Both the position numbers and the translations under genes were made by a program. A stretch of DNA of 64,000 nucleotides from Gimesia alba (GTDB lineage Bacteria; Planctomycetota; Planctomycetia; Planctomycetales; Planctomycetaceae): contig NZ_CP036269.1 of the NCBI RefSeq assembly GCF_007744675.1, positions 7,509,917-7,573,916 on the forward strand, given 5' to 3'. Positions within the stretch are counted from its first letter, which is position 1, and every line of letters begins with the position of its first letter. Below are positions 17,613 to 26,560 of this stretch, one piece after another. The notes below the pieces were generated by a model. That model was not told where the DNA came from. It ran no database searches and saw nothing but the letters and a program-made list of their open reading frames with translations.

Positions 17613-18950
17613 TTAATCTCTCCCACGAATCACAGCTTCGTACCTCGCAATCAGCCGCCCCGGTGAGAATAATTTCCAGGCGGCGTTCCTCGCTCGTTCG
17701 ATCCGATTATCACCGGCGATCGCGTCTAAAACCGCACAGGTCAATTCAGTGGCCGAAGGATCGAACGGCACGCCGTAAACCAGTGGGCCATAATTTCGTT
17801 CCAGTTCGGAAATCATCCCCGCCGGAGTTGACACCACAGGGCAGCCGGCGAGCCAAGACTCAGCAGCTACTAATGGTCCGCCCTCATGAGAGGCGGCCGT
17901 CACCACGCAATCCAAGGCAGCCAGCACCGTCCCTATATCCTCAGTGCGCGGAACAATGGTCAAGCGATCTCCGCAAAGCTCTTTGGTTTCGGCAATAACC
18001 TGATCACTCTGCCAGCCTTCACCGACATACACGGCGTGATATCCTTCACCCAGTCCTGCAACCGCCTTCGCCGTCGCCAGCGGGTTTTTGTCCATCGCAA
18101 ACCGTCCAATGTAACCAACGGCTTTCACTTCCGGACTGATACCCCATTCCCGCCGCACTTCATCGCGATCGCGTGACGGGGCACAGCGGGAGAAATCAAC
18201 GGAGTTATAAATCACCGCGTACGGCTTCCTCGTTGCTTCCTGGATGCACTCGCCCGCTGCCTCCGATACTGCAACCAAAACGTGCATCGAGCCCTTAGAG
18301 AGGCTCACAGAGAGATTCTTACGGGTCCATTCACATTGACCATGCGAAATCACTAGAGAGGGCTTGGAATTCCAGTTGGTCGAATCGATCTCGTCGTTGC
18401 TTTTTGTGTAACCCCACAGGTTCACCAAGTCCGATTCGTCGACGACTTTCTGACAGGCATTTTTCACAACTGTCACCAGCCCTTGAAACTTTGGGTCATT
18501 CCTCGTGCAGTAGATCGGGCAATACCTCAGGATGCGTTTCGCTGTCTCAATGTCGAACACTTCAGAATTGCCAATTGCAAACCCAGACCATTCGAGCCCG
18601 TGATCTACCTGAGTATCCATCATCGTCAGGAGTAGTCGGGTCACGCCGCCCATCGCCATGTTAGGCATGCAGACACCGAGACGGATCTTCTTGTCCTTGA
18701 ATTCGCTTTGCCATTCCCGCAATTGCTGAACGGTGGGAGAGGCTTCCCCCCAATGTTCGCACCAATGGGATTTCACTTTGGCAAAATCCGCACAAACCCG
18801 CGAATGCTGTAAACATCGCGTATCGCTTCGATGGGGACAGGATTCACAGGACCTGATTCGTTTTTCGAATTGGTGCTTCGTCACTTCGGTATCGGAAAAC
18901 TGTCTGAACTGTCGCAAGCAGTGAGACAAGCCGCCTGATCTCTGTAGCAT
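17613..18950 (-). CDS. GT4-type glycosyltransferase with N-terminal cysteine cluster
   Basis: A 445-residue protein. Residues 35-64 hold a Cys cluster (C35, C38, C46, C53, C64, around CESCPHRSDTRC), probably a metal site not present in ordinary GT4 enzymes. The glycosyltransferase follows: IRLGVCMPNMAMGGVTRLLL is the acceptor-domain loop, VGYIGRFAMDKNP the start of the donor domain, and EGGPLVAAESWLAG the EX7E-type nucleotide-sugar motif. It would transfer a sugar from a nucleotide donor. The gene lies 21 bp after the tail-like Gly/Tyr-rich gene and directly before sulfotransferase and methyltransferase genes. The association of such trios with phage tail genes suggests particle glycosylation, but this is inference. 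Confidence 0.88.
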   Translation of the reverse strand: MLQRSGGLSHCLRQFRQFSDTEVTKHQFEKRIRSCESCPHRSDTRCLQHSRVCADFAKVKSHWCEHWGEASPTVQQLREWQSEFKDKKIRLGVCMPNMAMGGVTRLLLTMMDTQVDHGLEWSGFAIGNSEVFDIETAKRILRYCPIYCTRNDPKFQGLVTVVKNACQKVVDESDLVNLWGYTKSNDEIDSTNWNSKPSLVISHGQCEWTRKNLSVSLSKGSMHVLVAVSEAAGECIQEATRKPYAVIYNSVDFSRCAPSRDRDEVRREWGISPEVKAVGYIGRFAMDKNPLATAKAVAGLGEGYHAVYVGEGWQSDQVIAETKELCGDRLTIVPRTEDIGTVLAALDCVVTAASHEGGPLVAAESWLAGCPVVSTPAGMISELERNYGPLVYGVPFDPSATELTCAVLDAIAGDNRIERARNAAWKLFSPGRLIARYEAVIRGRD

Positions 18951-18971
18951 TTGATTGCCTTTTGGTAAATC

Positions 18972-19775
18972 TTAGTAAGTCGTTTCTCTGGTACTACCAT
19001 CATCAATGTGCAACCAAAACTCTCGCTGCTCCAACTCCGCTACAACATACCCGTCACCATCAACCCAGTTGGCAATACCGAACGAACCGGCTGCTGTGTG
19101 CTGATAGACATTGTTGGCGTAATAATTCACGATGCCATGATCATTCTTGTGATCCGGGCCATTTAGATGTGAAATCAGTCCTGTATGGAGATGTCCCCAC
19201 ACGCCGTAATAACCCCACGTTTCACCATCAGAATTCAGTCCGTTGACATCGAACCCGCCAGGATCATAACCATCCTTGTTGTAGCCATTACTGTTGAAAC
19301 CATGAACGTTATAAGTACCATTGAGTTGGCCTACATTATTTCCGTTTTCATCGTAATGATAAGGCCCAGCGTAAAGCTCTGCGTGAAACCCATGCGGTCC
19401 GTAATAACCGGCGTAGAAATTATTGTAGTTGTATCCATATCCACTCCAGTAATTGCCGCCGAAATATCCCAGCGGCCCCCCCCCCCAGCCACCGTAATAA
19501 CTATAATCACCGGCCCCGTAAAAGCCATATCCCCATCTCCAGCCGGATGATCCCCCGTAGTAGCCACCGACTCCGTAAAACCTCTGAAAGTGAGACAAAG
19601 GTTTTGATGCAGGTGTGATGAGAACCCTATGCACACCGGGTTTGATCTTAAAATCATAATCAGGCAAAACGTAATCCTGGATCGGCGGCACGGGAGGAAC
19701 ACCACCTGTCAGATTTGTTGGTGGACTTTGATCAACGTTGATGATTCTCTGCCATCGTATTTCAGGCATTCGCAC
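18972..19775 (-). CDS. Gly/Tyr-rich phage tail-like protein, probably 5'-truncated
   Basis: A 267-residue product if read from GTG 19775 (ATG 19769 is another choice). Residues about 65-125 are extremely Gly/Tyr-rich (GYFGGNYWSGYGYNYNNFY). From about 140 to 185 there are hexad-like repeats of the form G-[FY]-[ND]-x-[ND]-G (HGFNSNGYNKDGYDPGGF). The same frame remains open upstream to 19904 with no start codon, encoding a conserved-looking segment containing AIQTALESLYEIGKGNVKVH. This is the motif repeated in many phage minor tail proteins (VQAALEAL...GNVTV type). The original gene therefore probably started further upstream. An 11-G tract at 19476-19486 lies in the coding sequence. Structural or surface role, inferred. 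Confidence 0.6.
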   Translation of the reverse strand: MRMPEIRWQRIINVDQSPPTNLTGGVPPVPPIQDYVLPDYDFKIKPGVHRVLITPASKPLSHFQRFYGVGGYYGGSSGWRWGYGFYGAGDYSYYGGWGGGPLGYFGGNYWSGYGYNYNNFYAGYYGPHGFHAELYAGPYHYDENGNNVGQLNGTYNVHGFNSNGYNKDGYDPGGFDVNGLNSDGETWGYYGVWGHLHTGLISHLNGPDHKNDHGIVNYYANNVYQHTAAGSFGIANWVDGDGYVVAELEQREFWLHIDDGSTRETTY

Positions 19776-19904
19776 GCCTGCGAGATCACCAAGAAACTCA
19801 ATAATGAACCTGCCTGTTCTAGTACCAGGAGAGTGGACCTTAACATTACCTTTGCCAATTTCATACAGCGATTCCAGAGCGGTCTGGATAGCTGGACTCG
19901 TCGT
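19776..19904 (-). other. start-less in-frame extension of the tail-like gene, overlapping the protease 3' end
   Basis: The frame of the tail-like protein continues here for 43 codons without ATG, GTG or TTG until a TGA at 19905-19907, and reads as protein-like sequence. Its upper part (19861-19904) overlaps the last codons of the protease in another frame. This suggests a deletion junction at or above 19905 that removed the start of the tail gene. Confidence 0.5.
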
Positions 19905-20562
19905 TCAGCGTATGATTTTTGGGAGGCAGAACTGCTTTCAATGATTTCAAAAGTGGCTCCGTGATTTTGCGTCCTTCAATCGTCCCTCGATCGATGGTTC
20001 GTGCAATTGCATCGGGATTCACTCCTAATGCTCCCCACGACCACTCAATTAATTCCCATTCTTCCAGAACTATTCCAATTCCATCATTCGACGTTTTACG
20101 AGTAAACGATTTGAGCGGAACTGCTCGAACTGATGTTGCTCTAACCAAGCCTTCAGCAATGAGATGAAAAATCTGCACAGACTCCAGGCATTTCTCCGTG
20201 AAGTAAGAAGTTGCTGAAATATGTTCTTCTTCGACTTCTAATGCCAAGCCACCGTCGGGATGTTGGCATTTGGCAATCGGACGTGTGATTTCTCCTAGCC
20301 CATGCTCCCAGAGTACGACCGGGTTCTTGCGGAAATTCTCAAGTTGGACGCCTTGAGGAACGATAATATCGCCTTCACGATCCTCACGCGGAGTGTTGAT
20401 GATTGCACGTGCCGACATTAATCGTTCGTCAACCATTGGCTGTGCCTGGCACGTTAAGGAAAGATCAGAGGGCTTTCCGGCAATGCTGCAGAAAGTGCCA
20501 ATTTTTTTCTGCCGATTTTTGAGAGTAGCCAGTAGTGAGTCAGGTATTGTTGTTGTATTCAC
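19861..20562 (-). CDS. HK97-type prohead protease-like protein, C-terminus probably altered
   Basis: A 233-residue protein. The core resembles phage capsid maturation proteases: RAIINTPREDREGDIIVPQG, LENFRKNPVVLWEHG, a conserved P-I-A-K, then the LIAEGLVRATSVRAVPL and LEEWELIEWSWGALGVNPDA segments. These proteases cut scaffold and capsid proteins during head maturation. The last about 14 residues (NDESSYPDRSGIAV) are encoded by DNA that in another frame belongs to the tail-like protein, so this tail is probably not native. No major capsid gene follows. Portal and terminase lie 4.5-8 kb upstream on the same strand, separated by cellular genes. Probably a domesticated or relic gene. Confidence 0.75.
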   Translation of the reverse strand: MNTTTIPDSLLATLKNRQKKIGTFCSIAGKPSDLSLTCQAQPMVDERLMSARAIINTPREDREGDIIVPQGVQLENFRKNPVVLWEHGLGEITRPIAKCQHPDGGLALEVEEEHISATSYFTEKCLESVQIFHLIAEGLVRATSVRAVPLKSFTRKTSNDGIGIVLEEWELIEWSWGALGVNPDAIARTIDRGTIEGRKITEPLLKSLKAVLPPKNHTLNDESSYPDRSGIAV

Positions 20563-20961
20563 AGTCTGCCCCGGAAAGAAACAAAATTATGTTTGCGACG
20601 GGGCAGTGTTTTAAGGTTCGGCACCTGTAGGTCAAGCTGATACAAACCGATTTTTGATTTTTTGTTGCCGAAGAACTTCTTGATCTTCAGCTGTTTCTTA
20701 TCTGAAAGCGGTCGCTAGAGTCTGCTGTTGAGAATTTTGTGCTGATTTCTCAACGTTGAAAAGCACAAATGATTGCAGAGAGAAGAACAGACCGGTTTTA
20801 AGCAGAAAACCTGATATTACTTTAGATAGCAAAATACGAGTTTCGCATTTGTTTCTCTGCAATTTGAGATTTTTAAATTACTGAGTTGAGGTACTCGGGA
20901 AAGAGACTTCTTGAAACTGGCAAAAGAGCCGTGCTTTTTTCTCCTGGGAGAAGTGGCATAC
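20563..20961. other. intergenic region, about 400 bp
   Basis: The region between the protease and YkgJ-like genes is A/T-rich and has no convincing reading frame. The only longer frame (20817-21143, minus) overlaps the end of the YkgJ gene out of phase and has no coding character. Remains of phage or mobile DNA could be expected here but none was recognised. Confidence 0.4.
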
Positions 20962-21675
20962 TCAGGCCGCTTTGCGAGCTGGGTCCAAACCTTCAGTAGA
21001 ACCTGATTTTGTTTGCCCCACCTCTGCTGGAACTTGCTTCGAACTACTTTGAGGTTCTGAACTGATTCGATTTGAATAGATGATATCGATGAATTCTGGA
21101 AAATTATTCCACTCACCTGGGTTCTGATTCCAGATCGCCGCAATTTTACTAAAAAATGTCATTTCATATTGGGCGATCACCAGACTTTGAATCGTATCAT
21201 TTGGTTCCAGATCGGAAGCATTCCACTGCCGAGGACATAAATCGTAGGCGGCTTCTCCATTCCGACCATTGCTGGGAATATCGTATAGAATTGCCAGTTC
21301 ATTGGAATCATTCAACTTCGCAGGAAAACTGCGGCAAGTATGAGGACGACTTCCATAAATACTACAACGACCTAAGCCTTTAGGATGTTCCTCATCGGGG
21401 ACACATTCTGTCAGAAAACGGCACTTGGTCGTTCCTGGAAATGAGACGCTCGGAATGTGTTTTAAACAAATCACAAAAGGAACAGCAGGATCATCAGCAA
21501 AATAGAAATGGGGAGCAAGATTACGTGAAATCAAACCTTCCGAATCTTCCCAGCGACAGGCAAAATCCCAGAACCCCTTGTTCTCATGGTGAGTAAAGCG
21601 ATGAATGTCTGCACCAGAAATCGGGACTGCGAAAGATCGACAACACCCAGAATGGCAGGAATCACAAATACCCAT
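20962..21675 (-). CDS. YkgJ-family cysteine cluster protein
   Basis: A 237-residue protein with a Cys pattern of the YkgJ/Fe-S or zinc cluster family: CDSCHSGCC near the N-terminus (residues 4-12), a central CRFLTEC, then GRCSIYGSRPHTCRSFP. The conserved block CxIYxxRPxxCRxFP is the family hallmark. The cluster type (zinc or iron-sulfur) is not settled in this family. No membrane segment is present. The C-terminal 40 residues are Ser/Glu/Lys-rich and probably disordered. The gene is monocistronic by spacing and sits between the phage-derived protease and the aminotransferase gene. Function unknown. Confidence 0.85.
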   Translation of the reverse strand: MGICDSCHSGCCRSFAVPISGADIHRFTHHENKGFWDFACRWEDSEGLISRNLAPHFYFADDPAVPFVICLKHIPSVSFPGTTKCRFLTECVPDEEHPKGLGRCSIYGSRPHTCRSFPAKLNDSNELAILYDIPSNGRNGEAAYDLCPRQWNASDLEPNDTIQSLVIAQYEMTFFSKIAAIWNQNPGEWNNFPEFIDIIYSNRISSEPQSSSKQVPAEVGQTKSGSTEGLDPARKAA

Positions 21676-21895
21676 TAATTTGCTTACTCTTTGAGGAAGT
21701 CCTGGAGTTTTTGTTTTGTGATTGAAAAATCAGAACCAAATATTAAAGCAGCCAATGGCGCCACTATGGTAAAATCAAACCACAAAACCCTGCCTGCGTT
21801 ATCGTCATAATCATTAAACTTACTTGAGTCAATTTCCAAAAACATGGCTTCACTTTAATATGCCAAGAGGATCAAGAAAGAAAGCTTAAGATACA

Positions 21896-23197
21896 TCACA
21901 CAAAGGACTTGACCGCATTTGCCAGCCTCTGCATTCCCTCCTGAATCCCTGCCAGATTTTGTACACCAAACGTCAGACGCATGTGATTTTTTTGAATCGA
22001 AGGCTGTTCCTTCTCGCCCCGTCCCGTATCAACGGCATAGCATAACTCGCCTGGGACATACATGACCTTATCTTCGTGAATCGCTTTCTGGAATAAGGGG
22101 CTGTTGAATCCCGTTTCAATTCCGTCAGGCAATGTCATCCAGACATATAATCCCCCCCTCGGGTGAACCCAATGTACATCGGGAATATTTGAAAAATGAA
22201 GATCGGCTGCTTGAAGCATGCAATCCCGTTTCTCGCGATAAACGGTTCTTAAATATTCCACATGGTCATAGTAGAGATTTTCGCGCAAGGCCGTGGCTAA
22301 AATGTGCTGACTGAAATTTGTAGAGCCAAAATCATCGTTACCCTTCTTATCTCGAATCGCTGCACAAACTTCATCCGGAGCAACGCCAAAGCCAACTCTT
22401 AAACCCGGCGAAAAACTCTTAGAGAAAGTTTGAGTCAGAATCACTGTCTCTCCCGTTGTATCAAAACTTCTGATACTGGGAACTACTGGACCATCGTAGC
22501 ATAATTCACGATACGCCAAATCCTCCAAAACAAAGACCCGTTGTTCCCTGGACCAGGATCGCGCTATTTCAACAACCTGTTTACGGCGATCCAGTGCGAG
22601 AGAAACACCAGATGGATTTTCATAGTCACTGACAAGATAAATCATTTTGACTCGACTTAACTGTCCTTGTGAATCCAGCATTGCAAGCGTCGCTTCAAGT
22701 GAATCCATACGCATTCCAAATTCATCTGTTTCCACAGAAACGATGCGCGCACCCAAGCCCTGCAAGACTCCAAGAAAAACAAAATAGGTCGGAGCTGCGA
22801 CCAGACAGATATCACCTGGATCAAGCAATACCTCTCCCAGTAATGAGAGGTATTGCTGAGAACCAGTGGTCACGATCATGTTATCAACAGTGATTCCTAT
22901 TTCTTCGACTGATTTTTGTTCGAGACGGGATAAATGTTTCAGCAAGAGTGACCGTAATGCTAACGATCCTGCGGTCGTCCCATACTGCAACGCCTCTTTC
23001 GCAGTCCTCGGATCTGTAAAGAGCTCATCAAAAGCTTGCTTTGTAATCCCAGCCGGCAAGCTGTTCTGATCAACCAGCCCGGCAGCTAAGGAGAGAACGC
23101 CCGGATTTTCTACGCCTTGCTGCATCAAAAAACTAATCGGTAAGTCGTGACTCCATGTCCTTTTTTTACTGAACTGGATTTTTTTGTTTGTAGACAT
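21896..23197 (-). CDS. PLP-dependent aminotransferase, class I/II (2-aminoadipate type)
   Basis: A 433-residue fold-type I aminotransferase. The N-terminal substrate/strap region contains PGVLSLAAGLVD. VTTGSQQYLSLLGEVLLDPGD is the cofactor phosphate loop. YLVSDYENPSGVSLALDRR holds the conserved Asn-Pro-x-Gly, LEDLAYRELCYDG the Asp-Ala/Leu-Tyr motif, and TQTFSKSFSPGLRVGF carries the Schiff-base Lys and phosphate-binding Arg. The pattern resembles 2-aminoadipate/multisubstrate aminotransferases and the catalytic half of MocR regulators, but there is no N-terminal HTH. It is divergent from a sodium/solute symporter gene, a plausible amino-acid or organic-acid uptake partner (inference). Confidence 0.92.
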   Translation of the reverse strand: MSTNKKIQFSKKRTWSHDLPISFLMQQGVENPGVLSLAAGLVDQNSLPAGITKQAFDELFTDPRTAKEALQYGTTAGSLALRSLLLKHLSRLEQKSVEEIGITVDNMIVTTGSQQYLSLLGEVLLDPGDICLVAAPTYFVFLGVLQGLGARIVSVETDEFGMRMDSLEATLAMLDSQGQLSRVKMIYLVSDYENPSGVSLALDRRKQVVEIARSWSREQRVFVLEDLAYRELCYDGPVVPSIRSFDTTGETVILTQTFSKSFSPGLRVGFGVAPDEVCAAIRDKKGNDDFGSTNFSQHILATALRENLYYDHVEYLRTVYREKRDCMLQAADLHFSNIPDVHWVHPRGGLYVWMTLPDGIETGFNSPLFQKAIHEDKVMYVPGELCYAVDTGRGEKEQPSIQKNHMRLTFGVQNLAGIQEGMQRLANAVKSFV

Positions 23198-23432
23198 TGC
23201 GTTTTTTTTTCTCGTATCCTGAGTAGAACCCGTTTCGATCGTACACCTGAAATCAGACCAACTGAGCTGAATTAAGCATAGTAGAGATACATCTGATTTA
23301 CCACGTACTTTGATGTATCAGAATTGAAATCGTATCCTGATATCAGCATACTGGTTGTTAATGATGCTCGTAAATCAACAGGGAAGGCAAACCTTTGTCA
23401 CTTCCTGTGTAAATTAAACAGGAAACAGTATT

Positions 23433-25037
23433 TTGAAATCGATACGATTTTATCTGACTCTATTGAGCATGTTCTTCCTGCAAAGTCCCCTCTCAGCGGC
23501 AGAATCCATTCCAGAGCCATTACCTGTAAATACAGGATTGCACCCCATCGACTGGATCATCATTGCATTTTATGCGATTTCAACCATTTTTTTGGGCTGG
23601 TACTTCAGCAGGGGTCAAGAGGATACATCAGAATACTTTGTCGGTAGCGGCCAGATGAACCCCATTTTGATCGGGGTCTCTTTATTTGCTACTCTTCTCA
23701 GCACTATTACCTATCTCTCAACGCCCGGAGAAATCCTTGGTAAAGGACCGGTTTATCTAGTCAAAGATTTGGCAATGCCGTTTATCTTTATCATTGTCGG
23801 ATTTGTCATGTTGCCGGTTTACATGAAGCAACGTGTGACCAGTGCCTATGAGTTGCTGGAGGATAAACTGGGGTTAGGCATCCGTCTGCTGGGCGCGATT
23901 ATGTTTATTAGCCTGCGACTAATCTGGATGTCCCTGCTCGTTTTTCTCACAGCCAAAGCAATTACGACAATGCTCAATGTAGATGAAGCATGGATTCCCT
24001 ATATCGTACTGGGAACTGGTCTGGTTGCCATTATCTACACATCACTGGGTGGATTACGCGCCGTTGTGATAACTGATTTAATCCAGACCATTCTCTTGTT
24101 TGGCGGTGCATTACTGGTTATCGCCACCATTACTTACCATCTGGGTGGCTTTAGCTGGTTCCCGACTGAGTGGAATGAGAATTGGGATACGCAGCCTTTT
24201 TTCAGTTTTGATCCATCGACGCGAGTCACTTACGTTGGCACATTTCTATCAATATTAATCTGGTATGTCGCCACATCATGTGGCGATCAAGTTTCCGTAC
24301 AACGTTTTATGTCAACGAAAGATGCCAAGACAGCCCGGAAATCACTGGCCATTCAATTAACGGTCTCCGTTGTCGTTTCACTAACACTCGCCATGGTTGG
24401 CTTCGCGCTGCTGGGGTACTTCAAAGAATTTCCCAATGAAATTCCAGCGGGAATTGACTTGAAAAAAGATGCAGACAAATTCTTTCCACATTATATCGCT
24501 TACCATCTGCCTGTAGGAATTTCAGGCTGTGTTGTCTCAGCCATGTTTGCTGCCGCCATGTCGAGTATTGACTCTGGTGTGAACTCCATCACAGCGGTCG
24601 TGATGACAGATTTCTTTGACCGCTTTGATCGCAAGCCTCAAACGGAAAGAGGACATATTCTTTCGGCGAGATTACTGGCATTTGGTATTGGTGCAATCGT
24701 AGTGATGGCAAGCTCAGTCATGGGATCAATTCCTGGAAATATTACAGCCGTAACGAATAAAACGGCAAACTTGTTGACCACGCCAATTTTCTGCCTGTTT
24801 TTTTTCGCACTGTTTATTCCCTTTGCCAGACCTGCCGGCGTCCTGGTTGGCACAGTACTGGGAACTACAACTGCTGTTCTGATTGCGTTCTCTGGACCTA
24901 TTTTTGTCCCTGATTTCAAACCAACTGACTTAGACCCGATTAGCTTTCAATGGATTCCCATTGCTGCAGTCACTGTGAATCTTGCAAGTGGCTCGCTGGT
25001 CAGTTATCTGATCGCCAGCTTTGAAAAAAACAGATGA
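23433..25037 (+). CDS. sodium:solute symporter (SSS) family transporter
   Basis: A 534-residue polytopic membrane protein of the SSS (SglT/PutP) family with about 13 hydrophobic segments. A likely N-terminal signal/extra helix ends at SPLSAAES. TM1 begins LHPIDWIIIAFYAIST. Family features are the GWYFSRGQEDTSEYFVGSGQM loop, SLFATLLSTITYLSTPGE (sodium-site region), and a YTSLGGLRAVVITDLIQ block, close to the family signature. The start is TTG 23433, supported by AGGAAACAG 7 bases upstream; ATG 23469 is possible. The substrate is unknown (sugars, amino acids and organic acids are all known in the family). The stop is 29 bp from the convergent portal gene. Confidence 0.93.
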   Translation: MKSIRFYLTLLSMFFLQSPLSAAESIPEPLPVNTGLHPIDWIIIAFYAISTIFLGWYFSRGQEDTSEYFVGSGQMNPILIGVSLFATLLSTITYLSTPGEILGKGPVYLVKDLAMPFIFIIVGFVMLPVYMKQRVTSAYELLEDKLGLGIRLLGAIMFISLRLIWMSLLVFLTAKAITTMLNVDEAWIPYIVLGTGLVAIIYTSLGGLRAVVITDLIQTILLFGGALLVIATITYHLGGFSWFPTEWNENWDTQPFFSFDPSTRVTYVGTFLSILIWYVATSCGDQVSVQRFMSTKDAKTARKSLAIQLTVSVVVSLTLAMVGFALLGYFKEFPNEIPAGIDLKKDADKFFPHYIAYHLPVGISGCVVSAMFAAAMSSIDSGVNSITAVVMTDFFDRFDRKPQTERGHILSARLLAFGIGAIVVMASSVMGSIPGNITAVTNKTANLLTTPIFCLFFFALFIPFARPAGVLVGTVLGTTTAVLIAFSGPIFVPDFKPTDLDPISFQWIPIAAVTVNLASGSLVSYLIASFEKNR

Positions 25038-25066
25038 ATTCTTTATTGGTTGGAATCCTCCGCCAG

Positions 25067-26500
25067 TTAATTCCGTGAGTTCGATTTTGTCGAATCCAGA
25101 ATCGTTTTACCCTCAGACAAAGCAGGAGGGCTGGAGTCGTTATTTTCCGGTACGTTGGATGAAGGTTCCTGTAGCTTTTCCTGACTGACTAATTGACCGC
25201 CACCTTGTCTGTCTCCCAGAGGAGGCAAGCCGCGAATGGCCCTCAACTCATCGACTTTAATAATCTGCGCCCGTATATCTGTTGCCAGGCGTTTTTCAAG
25301 TATATCTGGATCGTCAATGTGCGTGGCTTCGATCTCCACGGTTAAACTCTTACCAAACTGAGGCGCTAAGCGTTCGGTATCATCTTCCGCTAACAAATCC
25401 AAAATTGGTTGCACTGTGAGTGAAATAAATTGCTTCAAACTTGCATAAAAAGCGGCGTAACTTCCCCCATCGGAAATCCCGGCTGCGATTCCAGGCACGC
25501 CATGCAACGCCAGAATGGCATCTCTGAATTGTACGAACGATTCATTGTAAGCCATCTCTCTCGGAGTTGCAGTCAGCGAGACTACCTGCTCTCCCGTTGT
25601 AAAAATCGCCTTACCTGTATTTTCCGTTCCTCCATACTTCTGTTCAAACATGGCAGCCGCTGCTTCGAGCTCTTCTTTAGTTGGGTTCATGCCTTTCCCA
25701 CAAGTCACCACAATCGACGGATCAGCGCCATTATTCATCTGTGCCCAGCGAGCGGCATCGATCTGATTTGCGGAATCAATCCATCTTGCGCCAGCGCTGA
25801 CGGGCGACTGCCCATCAGCTTTATAGAGAGGGTGTGGCCAACGAGTAATTTGTAATTGAGCTAGTGGAATAATTTTACCAGCAACCTGATGAAAAGCTCC
25901 TGATTCTGTAAAGGTACTACAGGGTGTTTCATGATAGAATCTCATTGACGCAGCTTGTATTTTATATCCACCTTCCGGTAATTCACTAGACGGAGGAACT
26001 GGTGTTGCAATCGCAGTCGGAATCACATAACGCTGGACAGTTTTGCCAAATTTATTTGGTACGTTCCAGACAATACTGGTACCAGTCAGCTGCAACTGTA
26101 AAACTCGTTCATAACGGAACGAGGCCCCCGATTGAGTAGGATTTGGCTGTTTTAATATTTTGCATAAGCTATGATCATTGGGGAGAGGTGCTGAAGCGCC
26201 ATATTCACCTGCATATAAACTTTTCGGTAGACCGTATCCAGATTCTTCCTGAATTCTCTGCTGCATTCTTTTTTGTTTTGATCCATTGAACGAATCGTCG
26301 TAGACAAACACAGACGCCTGCATGGCTTGCAGACAAATTGCCCTGACCGCAACAAAAGTCCAACCAGTGAATTGTTCCGATTCCTGCCGGTGATCACTAC
26401 TCCAGGAACCGAGCTGACCCGCTCCTAACGCTGCTCGCAGCGCAACTGCAAACCGATGGGTTTTAAAACGTGTCACAAATTGCTTAAACGGATTCCACAT
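25067..26500 (-). CDS. phage portal protein (HK97-like)
   Basis: A 477-residue portal protein starting at ATG 26500 (AGGAA upstream); GTG 26506 is in frame. Portal features are the N-terminal WTFVAVRAICLQAMQASVFVYDD segment, the RYERVLQLQLTGTSIVWNV core, INSANQ-like ARWIDSANQIDAARWAQ, and the EELEAAAAMFEQKYGG and AYNESFVQFRDAILALHGVPG clip/crown region typical of the family. Portals form a dodecamer at one capsid vertex for DNA packaging. It follows the terminase by 60 bp, the normal phage order. Downstream, where a protease and capsid should come, a symporter gene lies in the opposite direction. No stop or frameshift interrupts it, suggesting selection or recent arrival. Confidence 0.85.
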   Translation of the reverse strand: MWNPFKQFVTRFKTHRFAVALRAALGAGQLGSWSSDHRQESEQFTGWTFVAVRAICLQAMQASVFVYDDSFNGSKQKRMQQRIQEESGYGLPKSLYAGEYGASAPLPNDHSLCKILKQPNPTQSGASFRYERVLQLQLTGTSIVWNVPNKFGKTVQRYVIPTAIATPVPPSSELPEGGYKIQAASMRFYHETPCSTFTESGAFHQVAGKIIPLAQLQITRWPHPLYKADGQSPVSAGARWIDSANQIDAARWAQMNNGADPSIVVTCGKGMNPTKEELEAAAAMFEQKYGGTENTGKAIFTTGEQVVSLTATPREMAYNESFVQFRDAILALHGVPGIAAGISDGGSYAAFYASLKQFISLTVQPILDLLAEDDTERLAPQFGKSLTVEIEATHIDDPDILEKRLATDIRAQIIKVDELRAIRGLPPLGDRQGGGQLVSQEKLQEPSSNVPENNDSSPPALSEGKTILDSTKSNSRN

Positions 26501-26560
26501 AATCACTCATTCCTGTTCAACTGAAAACTCTGAATTGAATTTTCTACTTGTTGTTTTTTA

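Noticed and set aside
19861-19907. Programmed -1 ribosomal frameshift between protease and tail frames
   Set aside because: The CCCAAAAAT stretch nearby is not in the phase needed for a -1 slip, and the tail frame is +1 relative to the protease. A deletion scar explains the layout more simply.
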